A stretch of 45,534 nt of DNA, from NCBI GenBank assembly GCA_016209605.1, contig JACQVS010000102.1, positions 1 through 45,534 of the forward strand. The letters run 5' to 3'. The first letter of the stretch is position 1. Every line of letters begins with the position of its first letter. This DNA is from Planctomycetota bacterium. Its GTDB lineage: Bacteria; Planctomycetota; UBA8108; JACQVS01. The notes beneath the pieces are model-generated. The model saw nothing but the letters and a program-made list of their open reading frames with translations. It had not been told where the DNA came from and ran no database searches. Below, piece after piece: positions 7,690 to 16,547 of this stretch. A program made the position numbers and the translations under genes.

Positions 7690-10600
7690 TCAAGCTTCCT
7701 TGACCTTGATCAGGTCGCCGGTCAGGTAACGCTTCATGAATTCGTTCTCGTTGTCCGGCGTGAAGCCGGTGGTGGCCGGAGCCCAGATCCCCTTGCCGCC
7801 CAGGCCGCCATCTTCCGCCTTGGTGACGCGGACCAGCGTTTCCTTGGGGACGGTGTTGATGGCGTGATTGTCGGCCTCGCCGCCGAAGATGAATCCCATG
7901 AACACCTTGGCCTTGTGGAAGAGCGTGTCGGTCTGGTGCATGGGCATGTGCCAGTTGCGGGTGATGGACTGCTGGGACCCGTAACGCAGGTTGGCCTGGT
8001 AGCCGGTGTTCTCCGACAGGGCGCGGCCGTCCGGCCTGGTTTCATGGGCCTTGACGCTCTTTTCCGTGGCGATGAACGGCGCGTGCTTCATCATGACGAT
8101 ATTGTAGGGATAGGCGTGGTTGTACTTGACGCGCAGCATGCAGCGCGACACCTTGTAGAACGGGTCGTCGGGCTTGGCGTTCAAGTAAGGCCGGTCGGCT
8201 GGATTGGCGTCGACGTAGACGTAGTCCCCATCGTTGATGCCGAGATCGCGCGCCGCCTGCGGGTTGATGTGAAGCTGGTGCTCGCCGACGCACGGGGCGC
8301 GCTTGTCAAGGCGGTAGGGGTCGCCGAAGTTGGAGTCGTAGACCATGTGCCAGTCGACATTCGACCAGCTCGAGTGCACGCGGTGACGCGTCTTGGGAGT
8401 GATGCAGTAGAATTGAAAGCCCTTCTCCCACAGGAAGTTCCGGGTGTTCTTGACCTCGGCCCACGGCAGCTTGATGTTGCGGATGGTGCGGTGATCCCAG
8501 TGCTCATCATCCTTCGAGAGGCCGTAATCCTCCGGCCGGATGAAGGGGTTCGAGCTGACGATGGCGTTGGGCAGGTAAGGCGTCGCCTCGGGGCCTTCGC
8601 GGTGGACGATGAAGTTCTCGCCGTACTCGATGGCCTCGGGGACGTCGGCGTAAGCATGCAGCCGGCCGGTGTCGGTGAAGAAAGGCTGGCTGTCGTGCAC
8701 TTGTTCATAGAACGGGATGCGCGGATAGGTGCGAAAATTGAGCAGGCAGCCGCCGGGAGGGCCATGCTTGCCGGCCATGATGTCGCTCAGCTTGTATCCT
8801 GAAGTGGTCGTGCAGGAGTCGAGCAGGCGCTGGATGTAGACCGAGCGCTTCCCCTCGTGCTCGAACTTGAAGTAGTCGATGAACCGCTTCTCTCCGGTCT
8901 CCTCGGCCAGCGCCTTGGCGATTCCGGCCAGGATGGCGAGGTCATCCTTGGAGTTGAAAACCGGCTTGATGCCGCCCTTCCAGATCTGCAGGAAAGGATT
9001 GGAGCAGCTGGCCGTGATCTCGAGGTCCTCGAACTCCAGCCAGGAGTTCGCCGGCAGGGCGATGTCCGAGTACTCGATCGAGGCGGTCATCTGGATGTCG
9101 ACCGAGACGATCATCTCGACGTTGGGATTGACGTTCTTGATCACGCCGTAGGCCCACTTGGCGTTGTTGATCAGGTTGACGTTGGTGAAGATCATGGCCT
9201 TGGTCGGAGTCGGCATGTGAGTCTTGCCGGTGAAGTTCCTGCGGCCGAACTTGGGCGTGTCGACGATGAGCGCCAGGTCGCCGTGGTTCCAGTAGGCCGG
9301 CTCTTCATCCTTGGTGTAGGCGTGGGCGTGGATGGCCTTGCCGGGAGCGTTCGGGTCGAGATTGATCTCGAAGGGGTCCTCGGCCACCCAACCCTTGAAT
9401 CCCGGGCCGGTCCACGGCGAACCCTGGAAGAGGGCCGCCTTGTAGTTGCCGGCCCAGGTGTGGCAGCCGGCGCCCGGCTTGCCGATGTTGCCGGTCAGCA
9501 GGAGCGGCAGGTAGGCCGCCCGGTTCATCTCGGTGGCGTGAAACCAGTGGTTGATGCCCTCGCCCTGGTGGATGGCCACCGGTTTCATGGCGGCGATGTC
9601 CTTGGCCAGACGCTCGATCAGCTCGCGCGGAGAATGGGTGATCTCGCAGACGGTGTCGAGGTCGTAGTCCTTGAGGTGCACCTGGTACAGCGACCAGAGC
9701 GTCTGCACGGCGACGGTGGAGCCGTCAACCAGCTTGACCTCGAAGGCGCCGCTCAAGGCGGGCTTGATCCCCTTCTTTTCCATGCCGGCGCCGACGTCAT
9801 CGCGCGTCAGGGCGCGCGGGCCGTTCTGGGCCTCGTCCCAGACCACGTAGTCGCCGAGCTTCTGATGCTGCTCCTTGGTGAGGCCTTGAATCTTCATCGA
9901 TGCGCCGTCGGGGGACAGGCTGGTCTGGTAGTTGGGGAAAACTTCATGGGCACGGAGGCGGCGGAGATTGTCGGTGCGGACCAGGAGTGGGAAATCGGTA
10001 AACTGCTTGACAAAAGCTTCATCGTACTGCTTGTCATCGATCATCAGTTTGGTGATGCCGAGCCACAGCGCGGCATCGGTCTGTGGGCGGATGGGGATCC
10101 AGTAGTCCGCTTTGGTTGAAGGCGGGCCGTATTCAGGCGCGATGACGACAATCTTGCCGCCGCGCTCCATGCACTCGATGAACCAGTGGGAATCGGTCAG
10201 CTTGTTCTCGACCAGGTTCTTGCCATCCATGATGATGAGCTTGGAGAACCGCAGGTCGTTGAAGTCGCAGTCGGAGGCCTGCAGGCCGTGCACCCAGGGC
10301 TGGCCGGGAGCCTGGTCGCCGTGCCAGGTGTAGTTGGAGTAGTTGCGCCCCGCCAGGGCCTGGTCCGGGCCGACGCCGCGGATCTTGGCGTCGAGGAGGG
10401 CGAGGGAGTTGTTGAGGCGGTAGCAGCCGTACTTGCCGATGACGCCGAGGAGGCCCATGCCGCCGCGCATCTTGATCGTGCGCGTGCCGGCGCCGCGGGT
10501 CTCCTCGACCATCTCGGGCTGGTAGCCCTGCGCCAGCAGGCGCTTTTTTCCTTCCTCGCCGCTGTACCGCCGCGCGATCGACACGATGCCCCTGGCGACG

Positions 10601-11163
10601 TAACGGAAGGCGTCCTCCCAGGGGATTTGAACGAACTCATCCTGCCCGCGGTTGTCGAAAAGGAACCTCGACTTCAGCTCCGGCGTCAGGTCCGGAAAGC
10701 CGGCATCGGCCCAGGCTTTCCAGCCCTTGCGCACGATCGGATGCCTCAAGCGGTAGGGGCCATAGAGGACGCGGTGGAAAGTGTATCCCTTGGCGCACTG
10801 GCGCGGGTTCCAGTTGGCGGTGGCGTGGTTGCCGTACAGATCGGCATATTTCTGGTAGTCATAGGTGGCGCTGCTGCGGATGACGATGCCGTTTCTGATG
10901 TACGAGCGGATCCGGCAGGCGTGGGTATCGTTGGGGGAGCAGACCCAGTCGAACATGGAGTCGTAGCGGTACTGGTCGCGGTAGATTTTTTCCCAGTCGC
11001 GCGACACCGCCCGCGACAGCGGATTGTCATTGGGATCGATGGCGGCGAGCAGCCGGAAAGGCATGTTGAGGTTCAGGAGGGCGGCCCCGCCTCCGAGGCT
11101 CAGCCAGTGCATGAAGGAACGTCGGTCGATGCGCTTGTCGGGGTTGTTGGGGTGATCGGTCAT
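7690..11163 (-). CDS. nxrA: NXR/NAR-type molybdopterin catalytic subunit (NxrA-like)
   Basis: A 1157-residue type II DMSO-reductase-family enzyme. A twin-arginine signal (DRRSFMHWLSLGG, Arg14-Arg15) marks Tat export to the periplasm. The N-terminal iron-sulfur site is formed around FDWVCSPNDTHACR (Cys75, Cys83) and NPRQC (Cys123). YSNYTWHGDQAPG contains the probable Asp ligand of molybdenum (Asp283). Segments such as TGKTHMPTPTKA, EYGENFIVHREGPEATPYLPNAI and TPKTRHRVHS agree closely with Nitrospira-type NxrA as I remember it, and the length agrees too. The ATG at 11163 has GAGG seven bases upstream; an in-frame TTG at 11178 is less likely. The reaction is presumably nitrite/nitrate interconversion, and the direction cannot be inferred. 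Confidence 0.9.
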   Translation of the reverse strand: MTDHPNNPDKRIDRRSFMHWLSLGGGAALLNLNMPFRLLAAIDPNDNPLSRAVSRDWEKIYRDQYRYDSMFDWVCSPNDTHACRIRSYIRNGIVIRSSATYDYQKYADLYGNHATANWNPRQCAKGYTFHRVLYGPYRLRHPIVRKGWKAWADAGFPDLTPELKSRFLFDNRGQDEFVQIPWEDAFRYVARGIVSIARRYSGEEGKKRLLAQGYQPEMVEETRGAGTRTIKMRGGMGLLGVIGKYGCYRLNNSLALLDAKIRGVGPDQALAGRNYSNYTWHGDQAPGQPWVHGLQASDCDFNDLRFSKLIIMDGKNLVENKLTDSHWFIECMERGGKIVVIAPEYGPPSTKADYWIPIRPQTDAALWLGITKLMIDDKQYDEAFVKQFTDFPLLVRTDNLRRLRAHEVFPNYQTSLSPDGASMKIQGLTKEQHQKLGDYVVWDEAQNGPRALTRDDVGAGMEKKGIKPALSGAFEVKLVDGSTVAVQTLWSLYQVHLKDYDLDTVCEITHSPRELIERLAKDIAAMKPVAIHQGEGINHWFHATEMNRAAYLPLLLTGNIGKPGAGCHTWAGNYKAALFQGSPWTGPGFKGWVAEDPFEINLDPNAPGKAIHAHAYTKDEEPAYWNHGDLALIVDTPKFGRRNFTGKTHMPTPTKAMIFTNVNLINNAKWAYGVIKNVNPNVEMIVSVDIQMTASIEYSDIALPANSWLEFEDLEITASCSNPFLQIWKGGIKPVFNSKDDLAILAGIAKALAEETGEKRFIDYFKFEHEGKRSVYIQRLLDSCTTTSGYKLSDIMAGKHGPPGGCLLNFRTYPRIPFYEQVHDSQPFFTDTGRLHAYADVPEAIEYGENFIVHREGPEATPYLPNAIVSSNPFIRPEDYGLSKDDEHWDHRTIRNIKLPWAEVKNTRNFLWEKGFQFYCITPKTRHRVHSSWSNVDWHMVYDSNFGDPYRLDKRAPCVGEHQLHINPQAARDLGINDGDYVYVDANPADRPYLNAKPDDPFYKVSRCMLRVKYNHAYPYNIVMMKHAPFIATEKSVKAHETRPDGRALSENTGYQANLRYGSQQSITRNWHMPMHQTDTLFHKAKVFMGFIFGGEADNHAINTVPKETLVRVTKAEDGGLGGKGIWAPATTGFTPDNENEFMKRYLTGDLIKVKEA

Positions 11164-11205
11164 GGGGTCCTCATTCAATTGGCCAGAATCGATATTCCGT
11201 TTGGG

Positions 11206-12867
11206 TCACGGCGCCAGATACAGCTCTTGCCAGATAGTCACCGACTTCTTGCCGTCGCGGTCGCCGGCGCTGCCGTTCCAGACGGCAAAAGCTACCGGGA
11301 CGCTGCTGCCGGGCTTGAAGGAAACCGACCGCTGGCCGTTCGGGGCCAGGGCGCGGCGGAACATCACCCGGTAAGAGCCGGTGGAGTACACGCCGCTGGA
11401 GGCGATGCTTTGATCGATCTTGGGCCGGGACGCCAGGGTGCCGAAGCCCTGCGACACCAGATCCTCGGCCGGGCTCTTTCGGGTCGGGTCCGAGACGATG
11501 TTGCCGGCCCCCCAGCCGGTGACGAAGGTCGGATCGGACTGCAAGGTCAAGGCATGGCGCATCGGCTGTTCCAGGGCCGAGCGGCTCAGGTTCGGGTAGG
11601 CGTCGATGCCGATATTCGGATAAATCTTCTCCAGGTCCTGGAAGGCGGGTTCCAGATCCGCCTGCCGCTCCGATTTCCACATCCAGAGGTTGACGAACTC
11701 GCCCGCCGCGCCCATGGCGAAGAAGGGCGGATCGGGGGTCAAGGAAAACTCGAGCGCCGCCGCATCGCGGAAGTCCTGCGGCCGCATGGCGGTGTGGTCA
11801 TGGGTCTCGTCCTCCCAGGTGAGCAGAAGGGCGACTTCCCTGCCGTTGTGGAGGGCCTGGACGGTGAGCTCTTCGGGCCGCACGGCTCGCCACCAGAGCG
11901 GCATGAGGTGGAGCTTGACGCGGGGCGCGTCCCTCCAGTCGCCGTCATCGGGGTGCTCGGGGAGCCGGGCGGCGCGCGGCGCGGTGATGAGGAAGCGGCG
12001 CATTTCGACGCGGTGTCTCTGCTCATCGCTCGACAGCGAGCGGATGAAATGGACGATGTGCCAGCCATCCTCGCCGTAGAGGTGCGGGCTGCTCGGCATG
12101 GGGGAGCCCGGCATGCCGGCGACGACGCGGCGGAAGATGTCCTCCGGCCTGGGGCTGCCTTTGAAGACGCCCAGGGTCAAGTCGCGGGGCCGGGTGGGCA
12201 GGTTTTTCTCGTCAAACTGCAATTGGACGCCGTCTCCCTTGGCCTTCGCTCCGTGGCAGGAGGCGCACCCCTGCGCGAACAGCTCCGCTGCCCGCGCTGG
12301 CGCCGCTTCGGTGTACGGCGGTTCCGGCGGCACCTGGACGATGCCGGTGTGGGCGCCGGGCTGCGGCTCGGGAGTGAAGGCGGTCGGTTCCGCCGCCAGG
12401 CTTTTCACGTAATGGACCAGGCCCCACCTCGTCTTCTCGGAAAGGTGGGCCCACGAGGGCATGGCCGAGCCCGGCATGCCGCGGGAAATGGTCCGGAAGA
12501 GGTCGGTGTCGGTGGGGATCCCATCCCAGGTGGAAATCAACCGGTACCGCGCCAGGGTGAAATCGCGCGGCCGCGGGTAGAGGAGAAAAGCCGCCGGGCC
12601 GCCGCCGGCGCCATCGACTCCATGGCAGGCGGAGCACTGCTTTTCATAAACTTGCTTGCCGAGGCTCAGTAGCTCCGGAGAGGAAGAAAGGGTCTGGGAA
12701 GGGTCGTAAGATCCGGTAATGTCGGCAGATTCGAGGCCGGCGGGGATTCGGGAGGGGCCTTCCGGCGGGGCCAGACGATAAGCTCGAATCGCGAGAAGGA
12801 TGATCAAGATCAGGACGAGGGTTACGGCCACCAACAGACCCTGCGAGAGCGGTTTTTCCTGCTTCAT
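11206..12867 (-). CDS. nxrC: Diheme c fused to heme-b gamma subunit (NxrC-like)
   Basis: A 553-residue protein with an N-terminal membrane anchor or uncleaved signal (residues 10-30), two cytochrome-c domains with CSACH (78-82) and CASCH (201-205), each followed by a MPGSxMP methionine segment as probable sixth ligand, and a C-terminal domain (about 285-553) that resembles the heme-b gamma subunit of ethylbenzene dehydrogenase and NXR (LLLTWEDETHDH..., NLWMWKSERQAD). It is the first gene of the operon, 42 bases ahead of the catalytic subunit gene. Electrons would pass from the iron-sulfur subunit to heme b and then to the fused c hemes, and from there to soluble cytochromes or the membrane. 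The domain calls are firm. The path is inferred. Confidence 0.85.
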   Translation of the reverse strand: MKQEKPLSQGLLVAVTLVLILIILLAIRAYRLAPPEGPSRIPAGLESADITGSYDPSQTLSSSPELLSLGKQVYEKQCSACHGVDGAGGGPAAFLLYPRPRDFTLARYRLISTWDGIPTDTDLFRTISRGMPGSAMPSWAHLSEKTRWGLVHYVKSLAAEPTAFTPEPQPGAHTGIVQVPPEPPYTEAAPARAAELFAQGCASCHGAKAKGDGVQLQFDEKNLPTRPRDLTLGVFKGSPRPEDIFRRVVAGMPGSPMPSSPHLYGEDGWHIVHFIRSLSSDEQRHRVEMRRFLITAPRAARLPEHPDDGDWRDAPRVKLHLMPLWWRAVRPEELTVQALHNGREVALLLTWEDETHDHTAMRPQDFRDAAALEFSLTPDPPFFAMGAAGEFVNLWMWKSERQADLEPAFQDLEKIYPNIGIDAYPNLSRSALEQPMRHALTLQSDPTFVTGWGAGNIVSDPTRKSPAEDLVSQGFGTLASRPKIDQSIASSGVYSTGSYRVMFRRALAPNGQRSVSFKPGSSVPVAFAVWNGSAGDRDGKKSVTIWQELYLAP

Positions 12868-12929
12868 GGATAAAAACTTCCCTTTTCAGCGACGGATTCA
12901 GCGAAAAAAGCCACATTTCAATTCAATTA

Positions 12930-12944
12930 GCGGAAATTTTCCGC
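12930..12944. promoter_or_regulatory. Palindrome at the NXR transcription start
   Basis: GCGGAAATTTTCCGC is a perfect 15-bp palindrome that runs from the -12 GC of the sigma-54 element to about the predicted start of transcription. A protein bound there would block initiation, so it is a candidate repressor operator. No known site is recognised. Confidence 0.45.
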
Positions 12945-12957
12945 AACTAACATGCCA
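12942..12957 (-). promoter_or_regulatory. Sigma-54 promoter of the NXR operon
   Basis: On the minus strand the sequence is TGGCATGTTAGTTGCG, with ten bases between the -24 GG and the -12 GC and only the last consensus base missing. The predicted start near 12931 leaves a leader of about 64 bases before the ATG at 12867. The stretch 12868-13157 has no gene: it holds this promoter, the palindrome at 12930-12944 and the inverted repeat at 13054-13092. Confidence 0.7.
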
Positions 12958-13053
12958 CCGAAATATTAATCCGATGACAAATGACCTTAGTCACAGAGCT
13001 TTCACAGGTTCGATCACGGCCTGGCCGATTACTCGAGATGTTTATGGGATTTT

Positions 13054-13092
13054 TTTCACGCCGTTGGCGGAATTTTTCAGCCTAGCGTGAAA
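13054..13092. promoter_or_regulatory. Inverted repeat, candidate NXR enhancer site
   Basis: TTTCACGC (13054-13061) and GCGTGAAA (13085-13092) are perfect inverted arms about 31 bp apart centre to centre. Their midpoint lies about 116 bp upstream of the -24 element. This is a typical place for an NtrC-type activator site with two half-sites three helical turns apart. A further imperfect inverted repeat (AATTTC...GAAATT) overlaps the right arm. Confidence 0.4.
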
Positions 13093-13157
13093 TTTCTCGG
13101 GAAATTGAGTTGGGTATGGTCTTTGCTGTTTTTTTGTAAACCGGCGGTAAGCCGGTC

Positions 13158-13909
13158 ATGAGCCTCCACCAGAACCCAGCAGCGGAGCCCCCTTTCCACG
13201 GACTTTCCGCAGACGCGGCCCTGGAGGCCTTCAAAACCTTTCGGGCCAAGGGTGCTCCGGAGGTCATCCTGCCGAAAGGCGTGGCCCGGCGGCGCGCGCC
13301 CTCCGGGTGCTGGCTCTGGCCATCGCCCGCGAGCTGGGGATCGAGGCGCCGGGCGACCGGGCCTGCGCCGGCCAGTAGCTCAACGACATGTCAGACGATG
13401 AGCTGGTCCAGCGGGTGGATCGAATCCCGGTTTACGCGCGTGTATCGGCGGAGCACAAGCCGCGCATCGTGCGCTCCTGGAAGGCCCGCGGCCAGGTGGA
13501 GGCGATGACCGGCGACGGCGTCAACGACGCGCCGGCGGTTAAAGTGGCCGACCTCGGCATTGCCATGGGGATCAGCGGCACCGATGTCACCAGGGAAGCT
13601 TCGGCCATGGTGTGGGTGGCTTTTTGCGTCATCGTCATCGATGAGCTGTTCCGCTACCTGGCGGGAAGGAGCAACACCCAGATCTTGCTTCGGCTGGGAT
13701 TCTTCACGAACCCCCACCTCCTCAGCGCCGTGGCCATTTCCTTACTGCTCCAGCTCGCGGTGGTCACCCTGCCCGGCGTGCAGGAGGTCTTCGAGACGGC
13801 GACGCGGTTCTCCTGGGAGTGGCTGGTGATGTTCGGGCTGGCGCTGTTCCCGATCACCATCATCGAGATCGCCAAGCTGATCCGGGCGAGAAGAAATCCC
13901 CAAAATTAA
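13158..13909 (+). pseudogene. Decayed cation-transporting P-type ATPase
   Basis: Three fragments of a P-type ATPase lie in order. The N-terminal piece (HGLSADAALEAFKTF, from 13158) breaks off near 13285. Then comes AIARELGIEAPGDRACAGQ in another frame, which ends in an in-frame TAG at 13378 where the family has a codon before LxxMSDxEL. After the TAG come the hinge [22 protein letters not shown] and a C-terminal membrane region. The DKTG phosphorylation site, most transmembrane helices and the segment after [10 protein letters not shown] are missing, so at least two internal deletions, a frameshift and a nonsense mutation have occurred. It is non-functional. The following 13910-14156 holds no gene apart from the leader of the next one. 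Confidence 0.85.
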
Positions 13910-14156
13910 CTCCTCCCCGCCCTGCCGCCGCCAACACTTCAAAATTTCAAATTCGCAATGGGCTGATTCCTAACTTTTTTAAGATCATGCGCTTAAGAAA
14001 AGCTCCCATGCGATTTCCCCGGGTTAGTAGTTAGAGAGTTTCAGTCAGCCCCGGAAAAAATCGTCTTGGAATGGCTCGCCGGCTTACTTGGCGTTGAGCG
14101 GGTGAAGTCTAACTCGGGGGTCTTTTAAAACTATTTACCGTCAGGAGGATTGTAAA

Positions 14157-16475
14157 ATGCTGAGCGGAGGATCAATTCAATTTGGGTCGCTTTATGGTTT
14201 CATCGCAACCGTTCTTTTAACCTTGGCAACGCCGCCCGCCGCTTTTTCAAAACCAGTCGTCGTCGTTGGCCAGATCTTGGATCCGGCCCAGCGCACGGCG
14301 GCCTACCAGGCTCTGGGAATTCCATCCAATGACAAATCTCCACAAACGGCCATCGTGGCGTTCGATCTGACCGTGGCTATCAGCCAGCTTGGCCGCAATC
14401 CCAGCGTCTTCAAAATCATCGATGACGGCATACCAGAGGCAGGTCCTGTCTGTGAATCGGCCGGCCCGCTCACCGGCATCGATGTCGATGCGGTGGCCGC
14501 AAAGGACGCTGGCGGCGCCACCATTTACGCTCAAAACACGCTGGCCTGGGCCTTCGGCCCTGAGATCACGCCCGTTCCGGGTTGTCTTTCAGACTGCCTC
14601 GATAGGAATTTTCCTGGCCTCGCCGGCGATAATCCCGGGAAAGGATTTCCGGGCACCGTCCTCGGCCCCCCCGATGCGATTGATCCCGACTGTTCGGGAG
14701 TCATTTTGAACAAGATGCCATCTGGCTTCACCTCTCTAGGCCGTGGCGGCGTGCTGGTCCTCTTGATGGCCAGCGGAATTGCTGACTCCAACCTGGTCCG
14801 CTACATTGATCCGGTTGACAAAAAGGAGAAAGGCTACGACCTTTTCTTGTTCGATGCCGGTGGAGCGGGGGACGCGGCCTTTTTCGAGATCGACATCGCC
14901 GACTGCAATGCCAATCAGATCGATGACGCGGCGGATATCGCCAGGGGAACGAGCCTTGACTGCAACCAGAACGCCATCCCGGATGAATGCGAGGTCAGGT
15001 CCTGTCCGGAAGAGACCTTTCAGGGGATTGACGGCGTCAAGGTCTCTTTTCCGGGGGGGAGGTGCAGTTTTCTTGACGCGGTCATCGATTATGCCCCGAA
15101 TTTCGCCACGGCTGCCTGTCCTTCTCCTCCGCTTCCCAACATCAACTCGCCCGAAGCAGCCCTCGGACCGCCTGATTTCGCCCTCAACCCTGGCGATATC
15201 ACCAAGAGCGCGGGAGCCGTTTCATTGGGGATCGGCGGCGGAGCCAAGTTTGCTTTCACCGACAATCTGCTCATCAACTCCGGCGATGACCAGATCGACC
15301 TGGTCATCTTTGAAGCCTCGCTAGATCCGGCTTCGGCGGAACCTCTGATGGTCTCGGTGCGGGCCGATGAAGAGACCAGGGACTTGATCTGCGCCCGCCT
15401 CAATCTCTCCTGCGAAGGGAACGAATTCATCGAGATCGGGAAAACCAGCGGGGGGACTGGCGGGGTCGATCTTGACAAATTCTTCCTGGACCGATTTGGC
15501 CAGAGCTTCAAGGCCGGGGAATTGAGGTTCGATGCGGTCGGGCTTCTTGACGACGGAGGACTCTGCAACGCCACCCCTGGGGCTGACATCGATGCGGTCG
15601 GGGCGATTTTTTCAATCCCAAAGAGCAAGGATTGCAACGCCAACGGTATTCCAGATGAGTGCGACATCAAGAGCGGCGCCTCAAAAGATGAGAACTCAAA
15701 CGGCATCCCCGATGAATGCGGCGATGGCGGCGCCACGGTGAGTTTCGAGCAATGCCAGGCAAATGTTATCGATGTCATCCTGAAGAACCGTATCCACGTA
15801 AAGGCCGGAGAGTTCGCCATCGGGTGTGACCCCCTGATCATCATTCCGGTTGCGGTCGAGAAAGGCCCGGATTTCCCGCTGGGGGACGGTGATGTGTTCT
15901 TCGATCTGAATCCCCCCGGCAACTGTCCCCTGGTGGGCCTTAAGGGGCTGACTTTCGGCTGGTTCAACTCCAAAACCAAGCTGGTTCTCCTCGCTCCGGG
16001 GGAACACCGGATTTTGAGAATCGCCTTCAAGCAGGCAGGACCCCTGCCGGCGGGTAATTGCACGCCTTTAAAGTTCCTGACCTGCCTGGGCCCGGCGGTG
16101 GCGCCGGTGAGGAACATCGTCACCAACCAGAACAATCAATCGGTGCTTGCCATGACCGTGGATGGCAAGTTTTGCTCCAATTGGAGCTGTTTCCGCCGCG
16201 GCGATGCGAACGAAGATGGGCAGTTTGACGTGAGCGATGTCATTGAGATTCTGGGTTGCCTCTTCCTCAGCGATTTGCCATGCCCCGGTTGCTTTGACGC
16301 CATGGATGCCAACGACACGGGGGAGCTGGACATCTCCGATGCGGTGTATTTGATCTTCTGGCGCTTCAAGGCCGGTCCTCAACCTCCGGCTCCCTTTCCG
16401 AGCTGCGGCAGCGACCTCACTCCGGATCTTCTCCCGGCTTGCGTCTATCCCGGAGACCACTGCGCCTCGCCTTGA
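14157..16475 (+). CDS. Secreted multidomain protein with dockerin-like C-terminus
   Basis: A 772-residue exported protein. The ATG has AGGAGG upstream and starts a signal peptide (to about residue 32, hydrophobic FIATVLLTLATPPAAF). Two related beta-rich surface modules contain LGPPD and a 'SLGxGG...F' pattern (around residues 178-250 and 315-490). Calcium-type motifs DCNxNxIxD/DEC occur near residues 249-282 and 492-525. A cohesin-like stretch (about 530-670) is followed by a dockerin-like pair of repeats (DANEDGQFDVSDVIEIL, DANDTGELDISDAVYLI; 680-740). This architecture is common in Planctomycetota secreted proteins. It probably sits on the cell surface or in the matrix. No catalytic site is seen. 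Its partner may be the protein at 16548-17663. Confidence 0.8.
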   Translation: MLSGGSIQFGSLYGFIATVLLTLATPPAAFSKPVVVVGQILDPAQRTAAYQALGIPSNDKSPQTAIVAFDLTVAISQLGRNPSVFKIIDDGIPEAGPVCESAGPLTGIDVDAVAAKDAGGATIYAQNTLAWAFGPEITPVPGCLSDCLDRNFPGLAGDNPGKGFPGTVLGPPDAIDPDCSGVILNKMPSGFTSLGRGGVLVLLMASGIADSNLVRYIDPVDKKEKGYDLFLFDAGGAGDAAFFEIDIADCNANQIDDAADIARGTSLDCNQNAIPDECEVRSCPEETFQGIDGVKVSFPGGRCSFLDAVIDYAPNFATAACPSPPLPNINSPEAALGPPDFALNPGDITKSAGAVSLGIGGGAKFAFTDNLLINSGDDQIDLVIFEASLDPASAEPLMVSVRADEETRDLICARLNLSCEGNEFIEIGKTSGGTGGVDLDKFFLDRFGQSFKAGELRFDAVGLLDDGGLCNATPGADIDAVGAIFSIPKSKDCNANGIPDECDIKSGASKDENSNGIPDECGDGGATVSFEQCQANVIDVILKNRIHVKAGEFAIGCDPLIIIPVAVEKGPDFPLGDGDVFFDLNPPGNCPLVGLKGLTFGWFNSKTKLVLLAPGEHRILRIAFKQAGPLPAGNCTPLKFLTCLGPAVAPVRNIVTNQNNQSVLAMTVDGKFCSNWSCFRRGDANEDGQFDVSDVIEILGCLFLSDLPCPGCFDAMDANDTGELDISDAVYLIFWRFKAGPQPPAPFPSCGSDLTPDLLPACVYPGDHCASP

Positions 16476-16516
16476 AAGGAGGCTCGGGGAGGCTGGCGAT
16501 GAGGCCGTATGAAGTA

Positions 16517-16532
16517 AAAAAAACGTTTTTTT
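16517..16532. other. A/T-only palindrome between two surface-protein genes
   Basis: A run of eight A, CG, and a run of seven T make a 16-bp perfect palindrome between the stop codon at 16475 and the next gene's Shine-Dalgarno site. The T-run resembles a terminator tail, but the stem is only A-T, so termination is doubtful. Confidence 0.3.
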
Positions 16533-16547
16533 GGAGGAAGGCTTCAC

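Noticed and set aside
8857..12672. Long plus-strand open frames opposite the NXR alpha and gamma genes
   Set aside because: They are rich in Val, Gly, Asp and Leu with no motif, and mirror strongly supported minus-strand genes. They are typical GC-rich antisense shadows.
13970..14000. Imperfect TTTTTTAAG/CTTAAGAAAA hairpin upstream of the dockerin-like gene
   Set aside because: Only about five base pairs are exact, and the position does not fit a terminator or a known operator.
16517..16532. A/T palindrome as an intrinsic terminator
   Set aside because: A G/C-poor stem is too weak. The two flanking genes look like one unit, so it is listed only as a palindrome.
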